A stretch of 12,739 nucleotides of DNA from Patescibacteria group bacterium (GCA_029935375.1 JAOZKL010000022.1:1-12739), one strand, 5' to 3'; positions 5,748 to 12,607 are shown, counted from the first letter of the stretch. Program-made: numbers and translations. Notes: generated by a model not told the origin, from the letters alone.

Positions 5748-7871
5748 ATGACTGATTTTAGAACGAGGCAAGCTCCGTCTCCAACGGGATATCTTCATTT
5801 TGGTTCGGCAAGACAGATGCTTTTTACTAAATTATTTGCAAAGGCTTATGAAGGGTCTTGGTACCTTCGTGTGGAAGATACTGATAGAAAACGTTTGAAG
5901 CCAGATGCTGTCAAAAGGATGTTGAATTCTTTAAAAAAATTAAACTTATTAGCCGACGAAGGAGTTGTTTTGGATGGTAAAGGTCAGGTGGATGATTTTT
6001 ATGGTGTGTATCAACAGGGTAGTTATGGACCATATATTCAATCAGAGAGATTGAGATTGTATCATAAACATGCACAAAATCTTATCGATAGAAAGCTAGC
6101 TTACTGGTCTTATTTGAGTGAAGAGGATGTTTCTGAGTTGATGGAGATAAAAAAAATTAGAAAAAAATCAATAAATTATTATAAGGCAAATCTTGAAAGA
6201 TTTAGTGAAGAATCTCTTTATGTGTCCGTAGAAGACGGATTGCAACATGAGCAAAATCCATCACTGCGTTACCATATACAGAGGGATTCTGATATAGAGT
6301 GTTTTGATGAGTTGCTTGGTAAAACAGTTTTTGATCTTAATCTGGAAGAAGACTTTAATATTCTAAAATCAGATGGGTATCCAACATATCATTTGGCTCA
6401 TTTGATAGATGATCATTTAATGAAAACAAGCCTCGTTCTTCGTGCTCAAGAGTGGTATCCAAGCATAGGAAAACACACTGTTATGTTCAAAGATTATTGG
6501 AATGAGATTCCAAAGTATGTCCACGTCCCTTTTATTTTGGGAGAAACTGGTAATAAAAAGATGAGCAAAAGAGATGGTGATGTTGATATAGAAGATTACC
6601 TTCGTCGTGGATTTTTACCAGAAGCTATTATAAATTATTTGGCATTTCTTGGTTGGAATCCTGGAACCGAACAAGAGCTATTTTTAACTCAACAGGATTT
6701 TGAAACACTGGATCAACAAGCTAGATTAGATAAGCTCATTGATAATATTTCAAAAGAATTCAGTATCGATAAGATAAGTCGAAGTCCAGCTAGATTTAAT
6801 TTGGAAAAACTTACTTGGTTTAATAAAGAGTATATAAAAATGCTTACTTTGCATGAATTTTGTTATCTTGCAGCAAAGAATAAGTTAGAGCAAAAACCTG
6901 CAGATAATCAAAAGTTATTTTTAGGGGATTATGTGTATTTGGCAGATGTAGATGAGGATAAAGTATATTGCAAATTATTGAAGTACTCTACACCAGCGGT
7001 AGAAAACAGTTTATCCAATCCAATAGGGGCTGGGAGAGCTAACGGTATGGAGTGGTTTGAGAGTTTGAAAAGAGAGGTTGGTGATGTTGTTGGTAGTGAT
7101 GTAAAATTAGAGAAAAATAAGTTAAAATCTGTTGTTAGTTTCAACATGATTAAGGGTAGTTTTGATAATGATGGTGAAGTGTTTGATGGAAAGGCTGTTA
7201 ATTTATATTATTATCCAACTTTAGTATCAAAGATAAGCAATTCAGAAGATAATTCTGAGTATGGATGGAGAGGTTTATCTGCGGTTATAAAAAGCAATGA
7301 ATATACTACATATCCAATTTGGCAAAATTTCTGTTTGAAAAATAATATTGATTGTTTCCAGCCAGATCAAGAGGTTATGATGCAATATATGGCATCGTAT
7401 TTAGACAAGCAAAGAATTGAGACTCTTTCAGAGGCCGGTCTAGATTCTGATTCGGTAACCAAGTGGAGAAAGCCAAAAGATGATAATATTACATGGAAAA
7501 AAATAACATACAAAGAATCTCTTCAATCTCTTCAAAATATCTATGAACAAGTTATTTCTCCTATGTATGAATCGTCAGAGGGTAGGGTAATACTTGGTAA
7601 GCAACAACAACTGTATGAAATGGCTGTCGATCCTCAATCTTCTGTTGTCAAGTTTAAAGAGTTGTTAAATGAAGTTTCTGATATGTGGCAATTTATAATA
7701 AAAGATTGGTTATCCGCAGATCAAAAAGATACAGGGTCTCATCTATGGCCGCTACGAGTTGCTTTGTCTGGAAAAAAACAATCTCCAAGTCCATTTGAGT
7801 TGTTAACTATTTTACCAAAAACTGAAGTACAAAAGCGTATATTAAAAGTGATAGAAAATAATAAAAGATAA
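5748..7871 (+). CDS. gltX: Glutamyl-tRNA synthetase with a large internal insertion
   Basis: Charges tRNA-Glu with glutamate (class I aminoacyl-tRNA synthetase, cytoplasm). At 707 residues it is far longer than the usual ~470-500. The catalytic domain has RQAPSPTGYLHFGSARQ (7-23, HIGH-type motif as HFGS), RVEDTDRKR (41-49), YGPYIQSERL (93-102), DGYPTYHLAHLIDDHLM (209-225), RAQEWYPSIGKH (232-243) and the KMSKR loop at 271-275, all intact. The C-terminal anticodon-binding end is also recognisable, with HLWPLRVALSGKKQSPSPFELL (665-686). Between about 395 and 545 lies a stretch I cannot match to the family; it contains YYYPTLVSKI and WRGLSAVIKS and keeps the same base composition as the rest. A shorter extra loop lies near 70-92. 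There is no Shine-Dalgarno site; the ATG follows the promoter closely. Followed 2 bases later by a small membrane protein gene and then smpB. Confidence 0.93.
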   Translation: MTDFRTRQAPSPTGYLHFGSARQMLFTKLFAKAYEGSWYLRVEDTDRKRLKPDAVKRMLNSLKKLNLLADEGVVLDGKGQVDDFYGVYQQGSYGPYIQSERLRLYHKHAQNLIDRKLAYWSYLSEEDVSELMEIKKIRKKSINYYKANLERFSEESLYVSVEDGLQHEQNPSLRYHIQRDSDIECFDELLGKTVFDLNLEEDFNILKSDGYPTYHLAHLIDDHLMKTSLVLRAQEWYPSIGKHTVMFKDYWNEIPKYVHVPFILGETGNKKMSKRDGDVDIEDYLRRGFLPEAIINYLAFLGWNPGTEQELFLTQQDFETLDQQARLDKLIDNISKEFSIDKISRSPARFNLEKLTWFNKEYIKMLTLHEFCYLAAKNKLEQKPADNQKLFLGDYVYLADVDEDKVYCKLLKYSTPAVENSLSNPIGAGRANGMEWFESLKREVGDVVGSDVKLEKNKLKSVVSFNMIKGSFDNDGEVFDGKAVNLYYYPTLVSKISNSEDNSEYGWRGLSAVIKSNEYTTYPIWQNFCLKNNIDCFQPDQEVMMQYMASYLDKQRIETLSEAGLDSDSVTKWRKPKDDNITWKKITYKESLQSLQNIYEQVISPMYESSEGRVILGKQQQLYEMAVDPQSSVVKFKELLNEVSDMWQFIIKDWLSADQKDTGSHLWPLRVALSGKKQSPSPFELLTILPKTEVQKRILKVIENNKR

Positions 7872-7873
7872 TT

Positions 7874-8020
7874 ATGAATATTAATTGGCGAAAATTTATA
7901 CACATCCCATTGGCTATATTGCTTCTGGTTGGATTCTCAATATTGTTTGCAAAGTTAAAGAGTGTCCAAGTGCAGACTCAGAATAATAGTACCGTGATAG
8001 AATATAATATAGGAAAATAA
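7874..8020 (+). CDS. Small single-helix membrane protein (48 residues)
   Basis: Begins 2 bases after the gltX stop and ends 10 bases before the smpB ATG, so it fills the space between two housekeeping genes on the same strand. The frame starts MNINWRKFIHIPLAILLLVG, giving a basic N-terminus and one hydrophobic helix (about residues 10-26), then a short polar tail (residues 27-48) rich in Gln, Asn, Ser and Thr. No family is recognised and there is no Shine-Dalgarno site. The tight fit, single predicted helix and positive-inside N-terminus support a real gene. The polar tail would be external. Confidence 0.6.
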   Translation: MNINWRKFIHIPLAILLLVGFSILFAKLKSVQVQTQNNSTVIEYNIGK

Positions 8021-8030
8021 TATTTCAAGT

Positions 8031-8438
8031 ATGGCTGTTGTGATGCATAACCGTAAAATAAAATTTGATTATCACATTATCGAATCATTTCAAGCTGGGC
8101 TTAGTCTATCCGGATTAATGGTAAAAGCTATTAGGTCTAAAAAAGTAAATCTTAACAGTGCTTTTGTAATATATCAAAATAACAGATTAGAAGTAATTGG
8201 ATTGAAGTATAAAGATTTTTCTGAAAATATACCTGTTTTACTAAGTAAAAAAGAGATGAAAAAAGTTACAGGTTCTATAAAAGAAAAAGGGGTGAGTTGT
8301 GTATTACTTAATATAAAAGTTGTTGGTAGATGGTTAAAAGCTGATATAGCAATTGTAAAAGGTAAGAATAAAAGGGATAAACGAGAGACTATCAAAAAAA
8401 GAGATCTAGACAGAGAACAGAGGAGGGGCGAGTACTGA
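8031..8438 (+). CDS. smpB: SsrA-binding protein SmpB
   Basis: SmpB binds the tRNA-like part of tmRNA and positions it on stalled ribosomes for trans-translation. 135 residues, a little short of the usual ~150. Visible: NRKIKFDYHIIESFQAGLSL (7-26), the VKAIRSKKVNLNSAFV strand (31-46) and the basic C-terminal tail KGKNKRDKRETIKKRDLDRE (110-129), which is the part that enters the mRNA channel. Two differences from the family stand out. The Glu normally found in GxEVKSLR is Met30 here, and the segment that usually reads like HDPxRxRKLLL is missing about 10 residues (YKDFSENIPVLLSKKEM). An alternative start is the ATG at 8043 (MHNRK). The TGA stop overlaps the TTGACA of the following promoter. No tmRNA gene was found next to it. 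Confidence 0.93.
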   Translation: MAVVMHNRKIKFDYHIIESFQAGLSLSGLMVKAIRSKKVNLNSAFVIYQNNRLEVIGLKYKDFSENIPVLLSKKEMKKVTGSIKEKGVSCVLLNIKVVGRWLKADIAIVKGKNKRDKRETIKKRDLDREQRRGEY

Positions 8439-8467
8439 TTGACATATAGCTTGTTTTATGCTATATT
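8439..8467 (+). promoter_or_regulatory. Promoter directed into the long non-coding region
   Basis: TTGACA (8439-8444), a 17-base spacer and TATATT (8462-8467), close to consensus. Predicted start near 8474. No protein gene follows before 9352. The same bases contain an inverted repeat (ATATAGC at 8444-8450 and GCTATAT at 8460-8466) with a short T run after it, which could double as a weak smpB terminator. Confidence 0.65.
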
Positions 8468-8503
8468 TTGGTTTCTTGGTGATATTTTATATTTTTATTA
8501 ATA

Positions 8504-8662
8504 GACCTCTTTCCTAATTCCATTTCCAACCCATAAATCCCAAAATCTAACTAAAAAAAATACTTTTTTCAATTCGTTTTACTAGTAAAAGTCGTTTCAA
8601 AAAGAACATTTTTAGAATAAATTTAAGAATTTCTACTTGAGAAGCGAATTAGGAAAGAGGTC
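8504..8662. mobile_element. MITE-like element, complete copy (159 bp, 17-bp perfect terminal inverted repeats)
   Basis: The ends are exact inverted copies: GACCTCTTTCCTAATTC (8504-8520) and GAATTAGGAAAGAGGTC (8646-8662). The element is flanked on both sides by TAATA (8499-8503 and 8663-8667), which may be a 5-base target duplication; a 2-base TA duplication (IS630/mariner style) fits equally well. The inside is AT-rich, encodes nothing, and contains the 14-base palindrome TTTTACTAGTAAAA (8577-8590). A second copy, about 90% identical by hand alignment, starts at 12608. Non-autonomous because no transposase is present; the family of the helper is unknown. Confidence 0.85.
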
Positions 8663-9226
8663 TAATATTTAGATGTGCTATAAAACAGATATTATTTATC
8701 AGTTTGAAGATGGACTGCTTTCTAATAAAAATCGTTTAGAATGGACTTTGAGTTATTTTAATTATTTAGAATCTCATTGAGAATGAGCTAGGAGGCAAAT
8801 GATTGTCGATTTGATTAAATGAGCTAGATCTAAATTAGATTTATCGAGCGAACAAAAGACATGTTTATTTGACTTGTATTTTTATTATACTGATTTTAAA
8901 CTTGAAGTTGATCGAATTTTGCCAGGTATGTTGTTCGCAGTTAGGGCTGTATCAACAACAAGGAAGCTATGATTTGATGATAAGCTCCAGCAAATACCAG
9001 CTTGACAATAACCTTCTTGTTTGTTCCAATAGATTTGATCTTAGGTTATTCTAGTTGATTATCCTAAGACGGTACTGGAGGATTACCTTTTTCTACCAAA
9101 TCCAGTTTCCGAAATTGTGTCTATTGTATGTTTAATGAATAGATTTAATTTTAAGTAGGCAGGTAGAGCAACTACGAATGTTAGTAGTCATACTAGATGA
9201 CCTCGTAGTTGTGGGATTATTGTTAG

Positions 9227-9261
9227 TTCTCTGTAGATGAAAATTTACAGAGAATTTTTTT
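9227..9261 (+). terminator. Strong intrinsic terminator of the non-coding transcript
   Basis: A perfect 9-bp stem TTCTCTGTA (9227-9235) / TACAGAGAA (9246-9254) with a 10-base loop, followed immediately by seven T (9255-9261). It ends transcription entering from the left and isolates the groES promoter at 9278. Confidence 0.85.
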
Positions 9262-9277
9262 ATACAAAAAACTAAAC

Positions 9278-9304
9278 TTGACAAAAAGTCTTTTTATTTA
9301 TAAG
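9278..9304 (+). promoter_or_regulatory. groESL promoter
   Basis: TTGACA (9278-9283) with TATAAG (9299-9304) after a 15-base spacer; with 17 bases the -10 would read TAAGTT. It lies just after the terminator at 9261 and just before the CIRCE-like operator. The layout closely resembles the promoter at 2805-2831, which also has TTATAAG after a T-rich spacer. A second TTGACA at 9322 with TATAGT at 9341 has only 13 bases between and is a weaker candidate. Confidence 0.55.
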
Positions 9305-9307
9305 TTA

Positions 9308-9334
9308 TTAGCAGTCTTAGATTGACATTGCTAG
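9308..9334 (+). promoter_or_regulatory. CIRCE-like operator (candidate HrcA site)
   Basis: TTAGCAGTC (9308-9316), exactly 9 bases, then CATTGCTAG (9326-9334). The CIRCE consensus is TTAGCACTC, 9 bases, GAGTGCTAA; the arms match 8 of 9 and 6 of 9. It sits immediately downstream of the -10 box of the groES promoter, the usual place for HrcA repression of chaperonin operons. The asymmetry of the right arm leaves some doubt. Confidence 0.6.
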
Positions 9335-9351
9335 GTTGTTTATAGTCAATA

Positions 9352-9681
9352 ATGACAAAAATTAGATTTAATACAAAGCATATGAATATAAAACCACTGG
9401 GAAATAGAATAGTGATAAGTTTAATAAAACAGAAAACTGAAACAGTATCTGGTATAATTATTTCTACTGAAGAAAAAAATGAACAAGTGATGGGTAAAGT
9501 AATAGAGATTGGAGAGGGTAGTGGATCTAAATATGATATTAATAATACATCTATAAAGAAAGGGGATGTTGTTTTATTTGCAAAATTTGCAGGTGATAAT
9601 GTTATTGATCCAAATAATCCAGATACTGTATATAAGATTTTGAAAGGAGAGGATATTCTTGCAATTATTGATAATAAATAA
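9352..9681 (+). CDS. groES: Co-chaperonin GroES
   Basis: Heptameric lid of the GroEL chamber. 109 residues from ATG 9352, or 99 from ATG 9382. The family normally starts like MNIKPLGDRV, which is exactly what follows the second Met (MNIKPLGNRIVISLIKQ), so 9382 may be the real start and MTKIRFNTKH an artefact or a short extension. Neither start has a Shine-Dalgarno site. The mobile loop (TETVSGIIISTEEK) with its hydrophobic GIII tripeptide for GroEL contact is intact, as are GKVIEIGEGS and the KKGDVVLFAKFAGDNV strand. Ends 10 bases before groEL; cotranscribed. Confidence 0.95.
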   Translation: MTKIRFNTKHMNIKPLGNRIVISLIKQKTETVSGIIISTEEKNEQVMGKVIEIGEGSGSKYDINNTSIKKGDVVLFAKFAGDNVIDPNNPDTVYKILKGEDILAIIDNK

Positions 9682-9691
9682 AAAATAGATT

Positions 9692-11329
9692 ATGACTAAA
9701 AAAATAATAAAATTTGGAACAGATGCTAGAAAAAGTATTCAAGATGGTATAAATATTGTTGTCAAAGCGGTGCAGAGTTCTTATGGTCCAGCTGGTCGTA
9801 ATTCAATAATAGAAAAATCATACGGATCGCCCGATATTACTAACGATGGAGTTACAATTGCAAAAGCTGTAGAACTGGACGGTTTTGAACAACTTGGAGT
9901 AGAATTGATCCAAGAAGCTGCAAACAAAACAAACGATATGGCTGGGGATGGTACTAGCCTTACAACAATTCTTGCAGGTGCTTTTATAGAAGAAGGTATT
10001 AGAGTAGTTGAAGCTGGAAGCGACCCTATTAAATTAAAAACTGGTATTAAAAAAGCAACTGATTTTGCATTAGACTATCTTACAAATAGTTCTAAAAAAA
10101 TAGAGAGTGAAGAGGAAATGGCAGATGTAGCTACTATTTCATCTCGTAGTCGTGATATTGGTCAGATGATCGCAAGGATGTTAAAAAAAGTTGGCAAGGA
10201 TGGGGTGGTTACTGTACAATCTGGGGATAGTAATAAGATTGAAGAGGAGATGACTGAGGGAATGCAGTTTGATAAAGGTTATAAGTCTCCATACTTTGTA
10301 ACAGATACAGAGAAGATGAAAATGATTGTTAGCAACCCTTTTGTATTGATTACAGATCAAAAAATTTCATCCATACATGATATATTACCAGTTGTGGAGG
10401 CGCTGTCACAAGAAGGTAAAAAAGAATTAGTTGTTATAGCTGATGATATTGAAGGTGATGCGTTGACCAATTTTGTTGTGAATAAAATGCGAGGAACTTT
10501 TAATGTGTTTCCAGTTCAGGCTCCTGGTTTTGGAGATCGTCGCAAATCGATGTTAGAGGATATTTCCATATTAACAGGATCTACTTATATTTCATCCGAT
10601 CTTGGTATGAACCTGAAGGATGCTACTATAAAAGATCTTGGATCTGCTGAGCAAATTATATCTGATAAGGATACAACTACAATTGTTGGTGGAAAGGGTG
10701 ATAAAAAATCAATCAATCTTCGTATAAATGCATTACGAAAAACGATAGAAGATACAAATTCAGACTATGAAAAAGAGCAGATTGCCAAAAGACTGGCTAA
10801 GTTGAGTGGAGGGGTAGGAGTTATAAAAGTTGGGGCTGCAACAGAAGTAGAGATGAAGGAAAAAAAATATTTGGTTGAGGATGCTCTTAATGCTACAAAA
10901 GCAGCTATAAAAGACGGTGTGGTTGCAGGAGGTGCTTGTACTTTGATTCGTATTGCCAGAGAGTTGGAGGATCTAAAAGTTGATAATGAAAACGAGAAAA
11001 TAGGTGTCAATATTGTTCGCAAGGCAATGATATCTCCATTTAGAGCAATGGCAAAAAATAGTGGTATATATGATATATCCATTTTACTTAATGAGATTGA
11101 AAGTGGAGAATCAACAGGTTATGATTTTAAAGAACTTCAGATTGTTGATGATATGATAGCAGCTGGTATCATTGATCCAGTGCTTGTTATTAAACAAGCT
11201 ATTTCTAACGCATCTTCTGTTTCAACTGGGATGATTACAACTGAGGTTTCAATAATAGAAGAGAAAGATGATAAGCTAGATCTTGCAACTGATTCAGCGA
11301 TGCCTGGTAGTATGGGAGGGATGATGTAG
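9692..11329 (+). CDS. groEL: Chaperonin GroEL
   Basis: ATP-driven protein-folding chamber (two stacked heptamers). 545 residues, the standard length. Nucleotide-site elements: GPAGRN (32-37), NDGVTIAK (51-58, with the conserved Asp52), MAGDGTS (83-89) and DALNATKAAIKDGVVAGGA in the C-terminal equatorial part. The apical domain has SPYFVTDTEKM, and VQAPGFGDRRKSMLEDISILTG leads back to the intermediate domain. It ends in the Gly/Met tail MPGSMGGMM. One unusual point: the usual GPKGRN motif reads GPAGRN (Ala34). No Shine-Dalgarno site precedes the ATG; it is 10 bases after groES and under the same operator. The stop is 4 bases from the end of the convergent transporter gene, with no terminator between. 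Confidence 0.98.
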   Translation: MTKKIIKFGTDARKSIQDGINIVVKAVQSSYGPAGRNSIIEKSYGSPDITNDGVTIAKAVELDGFEQLGVELIQEAANKTNDMAGDGTSLTTILAGAFIEEGIRVVEAGSDPIKLKTGIKKATDFALDYLTNSSKKIESEEEMADVATISSRSRDIGQMIARMLKKVGKDGVVTVQSGDSNKIEEEMTEGMQFDKGYKSPYFVTDTEKMKMIVSNPFVLITDQKISSIHDILPVVEALSQEGKKELVVIADDIEGDALTNFVVNKMRGTFNVFPVQAPGFGDRRKSMLEDISILTGSTYISSDLGMNLKDATIKDLGSAEQIISDKDTTTIVGGKGDKKSINLRINALRKTIEDTNSDYEKEQIAKRLAKLSGGVGVIKVGAATEVEMKEKKYLVEDALNATKAAIKDGVVAGGACTLIRIARELEDLKVDNENEKIGVNIVRKAMISPFRAMAKNSGIYDISILLNEIESGESTGYDFKELQIVDDMIAAGIIDPVLVIKQAISNASSVSTGMITTEVSIIEEKDDKLDLATDSAMPGSMGGMM

Positions 11330-11333
11330 TAAT

Positions 11334-12554
11334 TTATTTTTTACAATTTATTTTATCAGATTTTCTTACGAGCACAAGTTGTAGTGGGATTATAAACACA
11401 AGTATGATCATAGGTAGTGTCAAAACAATTTCATTGTTGTTATAAAAATATAATGACAGGGCTAAGAGAGAATATACCACAGCTTCTACTACCCGTACGG
11501 AGAATGTTCTTATTAGGATTGTATATGCTGGGTTGTCATCTTCGTGAGTTATTTCTTTATAAAACTCTTGCAAAATTGGCACATTGCTAGTTGACTGTCC
11601 TAATTTTTGCAATCCACGAATTATTGTTACTGACATTATACCAAGCCAACCGAAAAAATATAAGAGGATACTTCCTATCCACGCTACTTCCTCTATAGCA
11701 ACTGCGATTTTTAAAATGCGATTTCTGTATTTATTTAGATATTTTCCAATAAAATACATTGTTGCTATTATTGATAGAGTGCTTATTGTTACTACTATAC
11801 CAAGTTTTGAGTAATCTTTTAGTACCATAAACATTATCAATGGCCAGATTACATTGCTTACAGAGTTTCCAAAACTTGCAGATATATTAGATATTAACAT
11901 ATTTTTTCTAGACTTTTTTTCTAGATTAAAGCATTTTTTTATAATTAATTCTTTAGGTTTGTGTTTTATTTTACTTGCAATTAATGGTATTATTGATAAT
12001 GCCACAATTAAAGATGCTATAGTTAGTGTTATATGTACAGAGTAGTATTGACTGACAACTCCACCAATCAATGGGGCAAAAGCCGTTGCTAGTGTTGTAT
12101 AAATATTTAGTTTTGCGACTTTGTTACCGTAAGACTTGTCTTTGGATAAACTTGCAAAATCATAATCAAAAGCTGTAAAGAAAAATCCATTAAACATTCC
12201 TCCAAATACTGGTATCATATATAACAGCATTGGAATATCCGCTGTGATTATTAATAATGCCAAGTATGGTATCATTGCTAGTATTCCTAGTATCATCGAT
12301 ATTCTAGTGCCGTATTTGGATACTATTTTTGTAGCCGGTATACTGAATATAGCGCCAAGGAATGATTTGACAGCGAAAAACACAAAGACTGAAGATAGGC
12401 TTAATCCTAGATCAAAATATAATATAGCAGGGAGAAAAGTGCCAACTAGTGACCATGCAAATATTCTAATCACCTTATGTACAAACAGGTTTGTTTTGTT
12501 TTTTGTATCTGTGTATAATAGATTTAGATGCAACTTTTCGTAGTGATGGGTCAT
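11334..12554 (-). CDS. Major facilitator superfamily transporter, substrate unknown
   Basis: 406 residues with about 12 hydrophobic helices, the usual MFS layout, and a long cytoplasmic loop in the middle (IKHKPKELIIKKCFNLEKKSRKN split near residues 194-216). The loop between helices 2 and 3 reads KIVSKYGTRISMILG, an MFS motif A-like position with K-Y-G-x-R. The N-terminus is hydrophilic with His and Lys and there is no signal peptide. Probably an inner-membrane carrier or exporter driven by an ion gradient; the sequence gives no substrate. ATG 12554 is preceded by a clear promoter. Gene order gives no hint: groESL is convergent downstream and a MITE-like element lies upstream. Confidence 0.85.
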   Translation of the reverse strand: MTHHYEKLHLNLLYTDTKNKTNLFVHKVIRIFAWSLVGTFLPAILYFDLGLSLSSVFVFFAVKSFLGAIFSIPATKIVSKYGTRISMILGILAMIPYLALLIITADIPMLLYMIPVFGGMFNGFFFTAFDYDFASLSKDKSYGNKVAKLNIYTTLATAFAPLIGGVVSQYYSVHITLTIASLIVALSIIPLIASKIKHKPKELIIKKCFNLEKKSRKNMLISNISASFGNSVSNVIWPLIMFMVLKDYSKLGIVVTISTLSIIATMYFIGKYLNKYRNRILKIAVAIEEVAWIGSILLYFFGWLGIMSVTIIRGLQKLGQSTSNVPILQEFYKEITHEDDNPAYTILIRTFSVRVVEAVVYSLLALSLYFYNNNEIVLTLPMIILVFIIPLQLVLVRKSDKINCKK

Positions 12555-12564
12555 TTATTATTTA

Positions 12565-12593
12565 AGTATACCTAACTTGTTTTATTTTGACAA
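12565..12593 (-). promoter_or_regulatory. Promoter of the MFS transporter gene, near-leaderless
   Basis: On the minus strand, TTGTCA (12593-12588), a 17-base spacer, TATACT (12570-12565), then 10 bases to the ATG at 12554. The mRNA leader would be only 3-4 bases. The second MITE-like copy begins 14 bases beyond the -35 box. Confidence 0.8.
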
Positions 12594-12607
12594 ATTATAT
12601 TATAATA

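Larger units (their letters stand above)
8474..9261 (+). ncRNA. Candidate long structured non-coding RNA (5' part carries a MITE-like insertion)
   Basis: This region holds no credible protein gene: the only long frame (8869-9054) has no family resemblance. It is framed by a consensus promoter and a strong intrinsic terminator on the same strand. Between them are successive perfect stems: CTCATT/AATGAG (8773-8778/8782-8787), TCGAT/ATCGA (8806-8810/8843-8847) enclosing AAAT/ATTT and CTA/TAG, TGTTGTT/AACAACA (8929-8935/8954-8960), TCTTAGG/CCTAAGA (9039-9045/9063-9069), ACTGGA/TCCAGT (9074-9079/9101-9106), TCTATT/AATAGA (9120-9125/9138-9143), and a 9-bp stem CAACTACGA/TCGTAGTTG (9169-9177/9203-9211) enclosing GTCAT/ATGAC. 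About 630 bases remain if the inserted element is removed. No tmRNA, RNase P, SRP or 6S hallmark was found on either strand, so the class is unknown. The exact 5' end is inferred from the promoter. Confidence 0.5.

Noticed and set aside
8436..8440. UGA read as Gly (code 25, Absconditabacteria/Gracilibacteria)
   Set aside because: SmpB ends normally at its TGA, and none of the other genes needs TGA read-through. Conserved glycines are encoded by GGN.
8439..8470. Intrinsic terminator of smpB (ATATAGC/GCTATAT followed by TTTT)
   Set aside because: The stem is all but two A-T pairs and the T run is short. The same bases form a better promoter match (TTGACA-17-TATATT). Kept only as a possible double function.
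8869..9054. 61-residue plus-strand frame in the non-coding region
   Set aside because: No family resemblance, no start signal, and it crosses several predicted stems; most likely chance.
9151..9225. tRNA-like string (GGTAGAGCAAC, as in a D arm followed by an anticodon stem)
   Set aside because: There is no matching GCTC for the D stem, the following stem has 9 bp with a 25-base interior instead of a 7-base anticodon loop, and no T arm follows.
8439..9261. tmRNA (ssrA) downstream of smpB
   Set aside because: No GGNTTCGAC-type 5' motif, no T-arm GTTCRAN-C before a CCA end, and no tag frame ending in Ala-Ala or similar was found on either strand.
12587..12606. Plus-strand promoter TTGACA...TATAAT running into the second MITE-like copy
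   Set aside because: The spacer is only 8 bases, too short for sigma-70-type recognition.
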